Part shown: positions 63,182 through 64,000 of the stretch, piece after piece
How the letters are laid out: every line of letters starts with the position of its first letter
Position numbering within the stretch: the first letter of the stretch is position 1
Source: Candidatus Methanoperedentaceae archaeon
GTDB taxonomy: Archaea; Halobacteriota; Methanosarcinia; Methanosarcinales; Methanoperedenaceae
Direction: 5' to 3'
DNA: 64,000 nt
Assembly (NCBI GenBank): GCA_003104905.1
Contig: PQAS01000050.1
Span: forward strand, 62,001-126,000
Notes under the pieces: generated by a model
Told to the model about the DNA's origin: nothing
Database searches by the model: none
Seen by the model: the letters and a program-made list of their open reading frames with translations, nothing else
Translations under genes and position numbers: made by a program

Positions 63182-64000
63182 TTATTTGAACTCTAACTCA
63201 TGCACCCTGCGCTGCCCGGTCATAAGTTCGTGAAGGAGGGTTTTGAATAAATCTTTTTCTAAATTGTTATGATTTATTAAATTATTTAGCTTTTTATCCA
63301 AAACTGTTAATATGTCTGCAATTTTTTCTTGCTCATCTTTTTTTGGAAGAGCAATACGCATAGCATTGATAGCACTTTTATTAAATTTTGCATTAATCGA
63401 ATATGTCTGCACCTTTTGGTAGTAACCCATCTCTCTCAAATAATTTAAATAATAATATAGAAAAATATTGTTATGGTTGTTATTAACTCGTATTCTCAAA
63501 ATGAATGAAGAGTGTGTATATACTTCGTCTAAATCGAATAGGGCAGTCTTACCAACGTGTTCCTTACTGCCACTCCTCCAATTGAAAAGTAAATCTCCTT
63601 TTTTAAGGACAGTATCAAAGTGTCTCTTGGTTGTTAATTTAAAATAGTTGATCTTTTCCAAATAAATTTTACCATCAAGTGTAATATTTTTATTTGTGAG
63701 AATTTTATTGCCAATTGGTTTTAAATTATTAGCTACGGAAGCCTGAATACCGTAAATAACTTCACCTGTATTTTCAAATGGCTGAACCTCCCAACTATCC
63801 GGCACTAACCCGATTTCAGTTTCCTTTTGTGGTTCGCCTCTGGTGCCTTCAGTAAACAGCTTTTGCATGAGTGCTTTTTTCAATTCGGTGGTGGTGCGTA
63901 TGATCTTGTCCTGCTGCTCGATGGCTTTTTGCACTGTGCTTAATACATGAGCGATTTTGCACTGTTCGGGGAGAGGGGGTTGCGGAATAATAAATTCAGA
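63182..64000 (-). CDS. hsdS: type I restriction specificity subunit S (partial)
   Basis: The coding frame is open from the window edge. It begins IIPQPPLPEQCKIAHVLSTV, the end of the first conserved region, and is followed by a coiled spacer (EQQDKIIRTTTELKKALMQ). The second target recognition domain occupies about 70-200 (GLVPDSWEVQPFENTGEVI to ISINAKFNKSAIN-like YSINAKFNKSAINAMRI), and the second spacer (LPKKDEQEKIADILTVLDKKL) closes it. The N-terminal TRD lies beyond the window. HsdS sets the DNA sequence recognised by the HsdMR complex. Its frame does not stop at 63934; that GTG is an internal codon. Confidence 0.93.
   Translation of the reverse strand, partial: SEFIIPQPPLPEQCKIAHVLSTVQKAIEQQDKIIRTTTELKKALMQKLFTEGTRGEPQKETEIGLVPDSWEVQPFENTGEVIYGIQASVANNLKPIGNKILTNKNITLDGKIYLEKINYFKLTTKRHFDTVLKKGDLLFNWRSGSKEHVGKTALFDLDEVYTHSSFILRIRVNNNHNNIFLYYYLNYLREMGYYQKVQTYSINAKFNKSAINAMRIALPKKDEQEKIADILTVLDKKLNNLINHNNLEKDLFKTLLHELMTGQRRVHELEFK

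Overview
The window is archaeal chromosome, most likely from the Methanosarcinales / Candidatus Methanoperedens (ANME-2d) neighbourhood. The evidence for an archaeon is the RNA polymerase subunit D gene with a ferredoxin domain, the S13-S4-S11-RpoD gene order, ribosomal protein L15e, a thermosome, archaeal TruD, a DUF166 protein, an intron-containing tRNA and GGTGA/GGAGG ribosome binding sites. A secreted protein with two CxxCH haem motifs, large Asn/Thr-rich surface proteins, Cys-rich PAS sensor kinases and many bacterial-type genes (Kdp, Acr3, type I restriction, old yellow enzyme) fit a cytochrome-rich Methanoperedens-like lineage. The genus is my inference and was not tested.

Layout. 1-5.8 kb: a broken membrane glycosyltransferase-like gene, ilvE, a nickel/cobalt ECF-type transporter (cbiM-cbiO-cbiQ) with a NikR-like operator, and a dUTPase/dCTP deaminase-family gene. 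5.8-13.5 kb: a structured leader and a five-gene operon built around a 1057-residue tubulin-superfamily GTPase. Its neighbours are a multi-pass membrane GTPase, two proteins each with one clear C-terminal membrane anchor (one also secreted) and a cupredoxin-like membrane protein. This is the best candidate for a poorly described system: a predicted tubulin-driven membrane or cell-envelope machine. 13.6-21 kb: housekeeping genes (tRNA-Leu, rpoD, rps11, rps4, rps13, hisA, an aldolase, nth, a desulforedoxin-like protein, midA, thrC). 21-28.5 kb: an envelope island with four secreted proteins, three of which share one C-terminal module. 28.6-38 kb: truD, DUF166, a sensor kinase / response regulator / KaiC-like cassette, an amine oxidase with a zinc-finger partner, and a bestrophin-like protein. 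38-39.2 kb: tRNA-Gly(CCC) with an intron, followed by a small accessory segment bounded by a 13-bp repeat of the tRNA 3' end. 39.2-45.7 kb: kdpABC and a KdpD that lacks a kinase domain. 45.7-47.2 kb: rpl15e, a COG1325 RNA-binding protein and tRNA-His. 47.4-52.2 kb: small bacterial-type metabolic genes (cupin, glyoxalase-fold, DHFR-like, DUF1801, old yellow enzyme, molybdopterin lipoprotein). 52.8-59 kb: a dihaem protein, dinB, an arsenic operon (solo TBP-like protein, ArsR, Acr3, AhpD-like) and the thermosome. 59-64 kb: a type I restriction locus (hsdR, a YgjP-like peptidase and partial hsdS) with a DUF433/DUF5615 toxin-antitoxin pair between hsdR and hsdS.

No CRISPR array, rRNA gene or intact insertion sequence was seen. 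Repeats are limited to CACAGAG and CACGGAT hairpin elements and a 25-bp tandem duplication.
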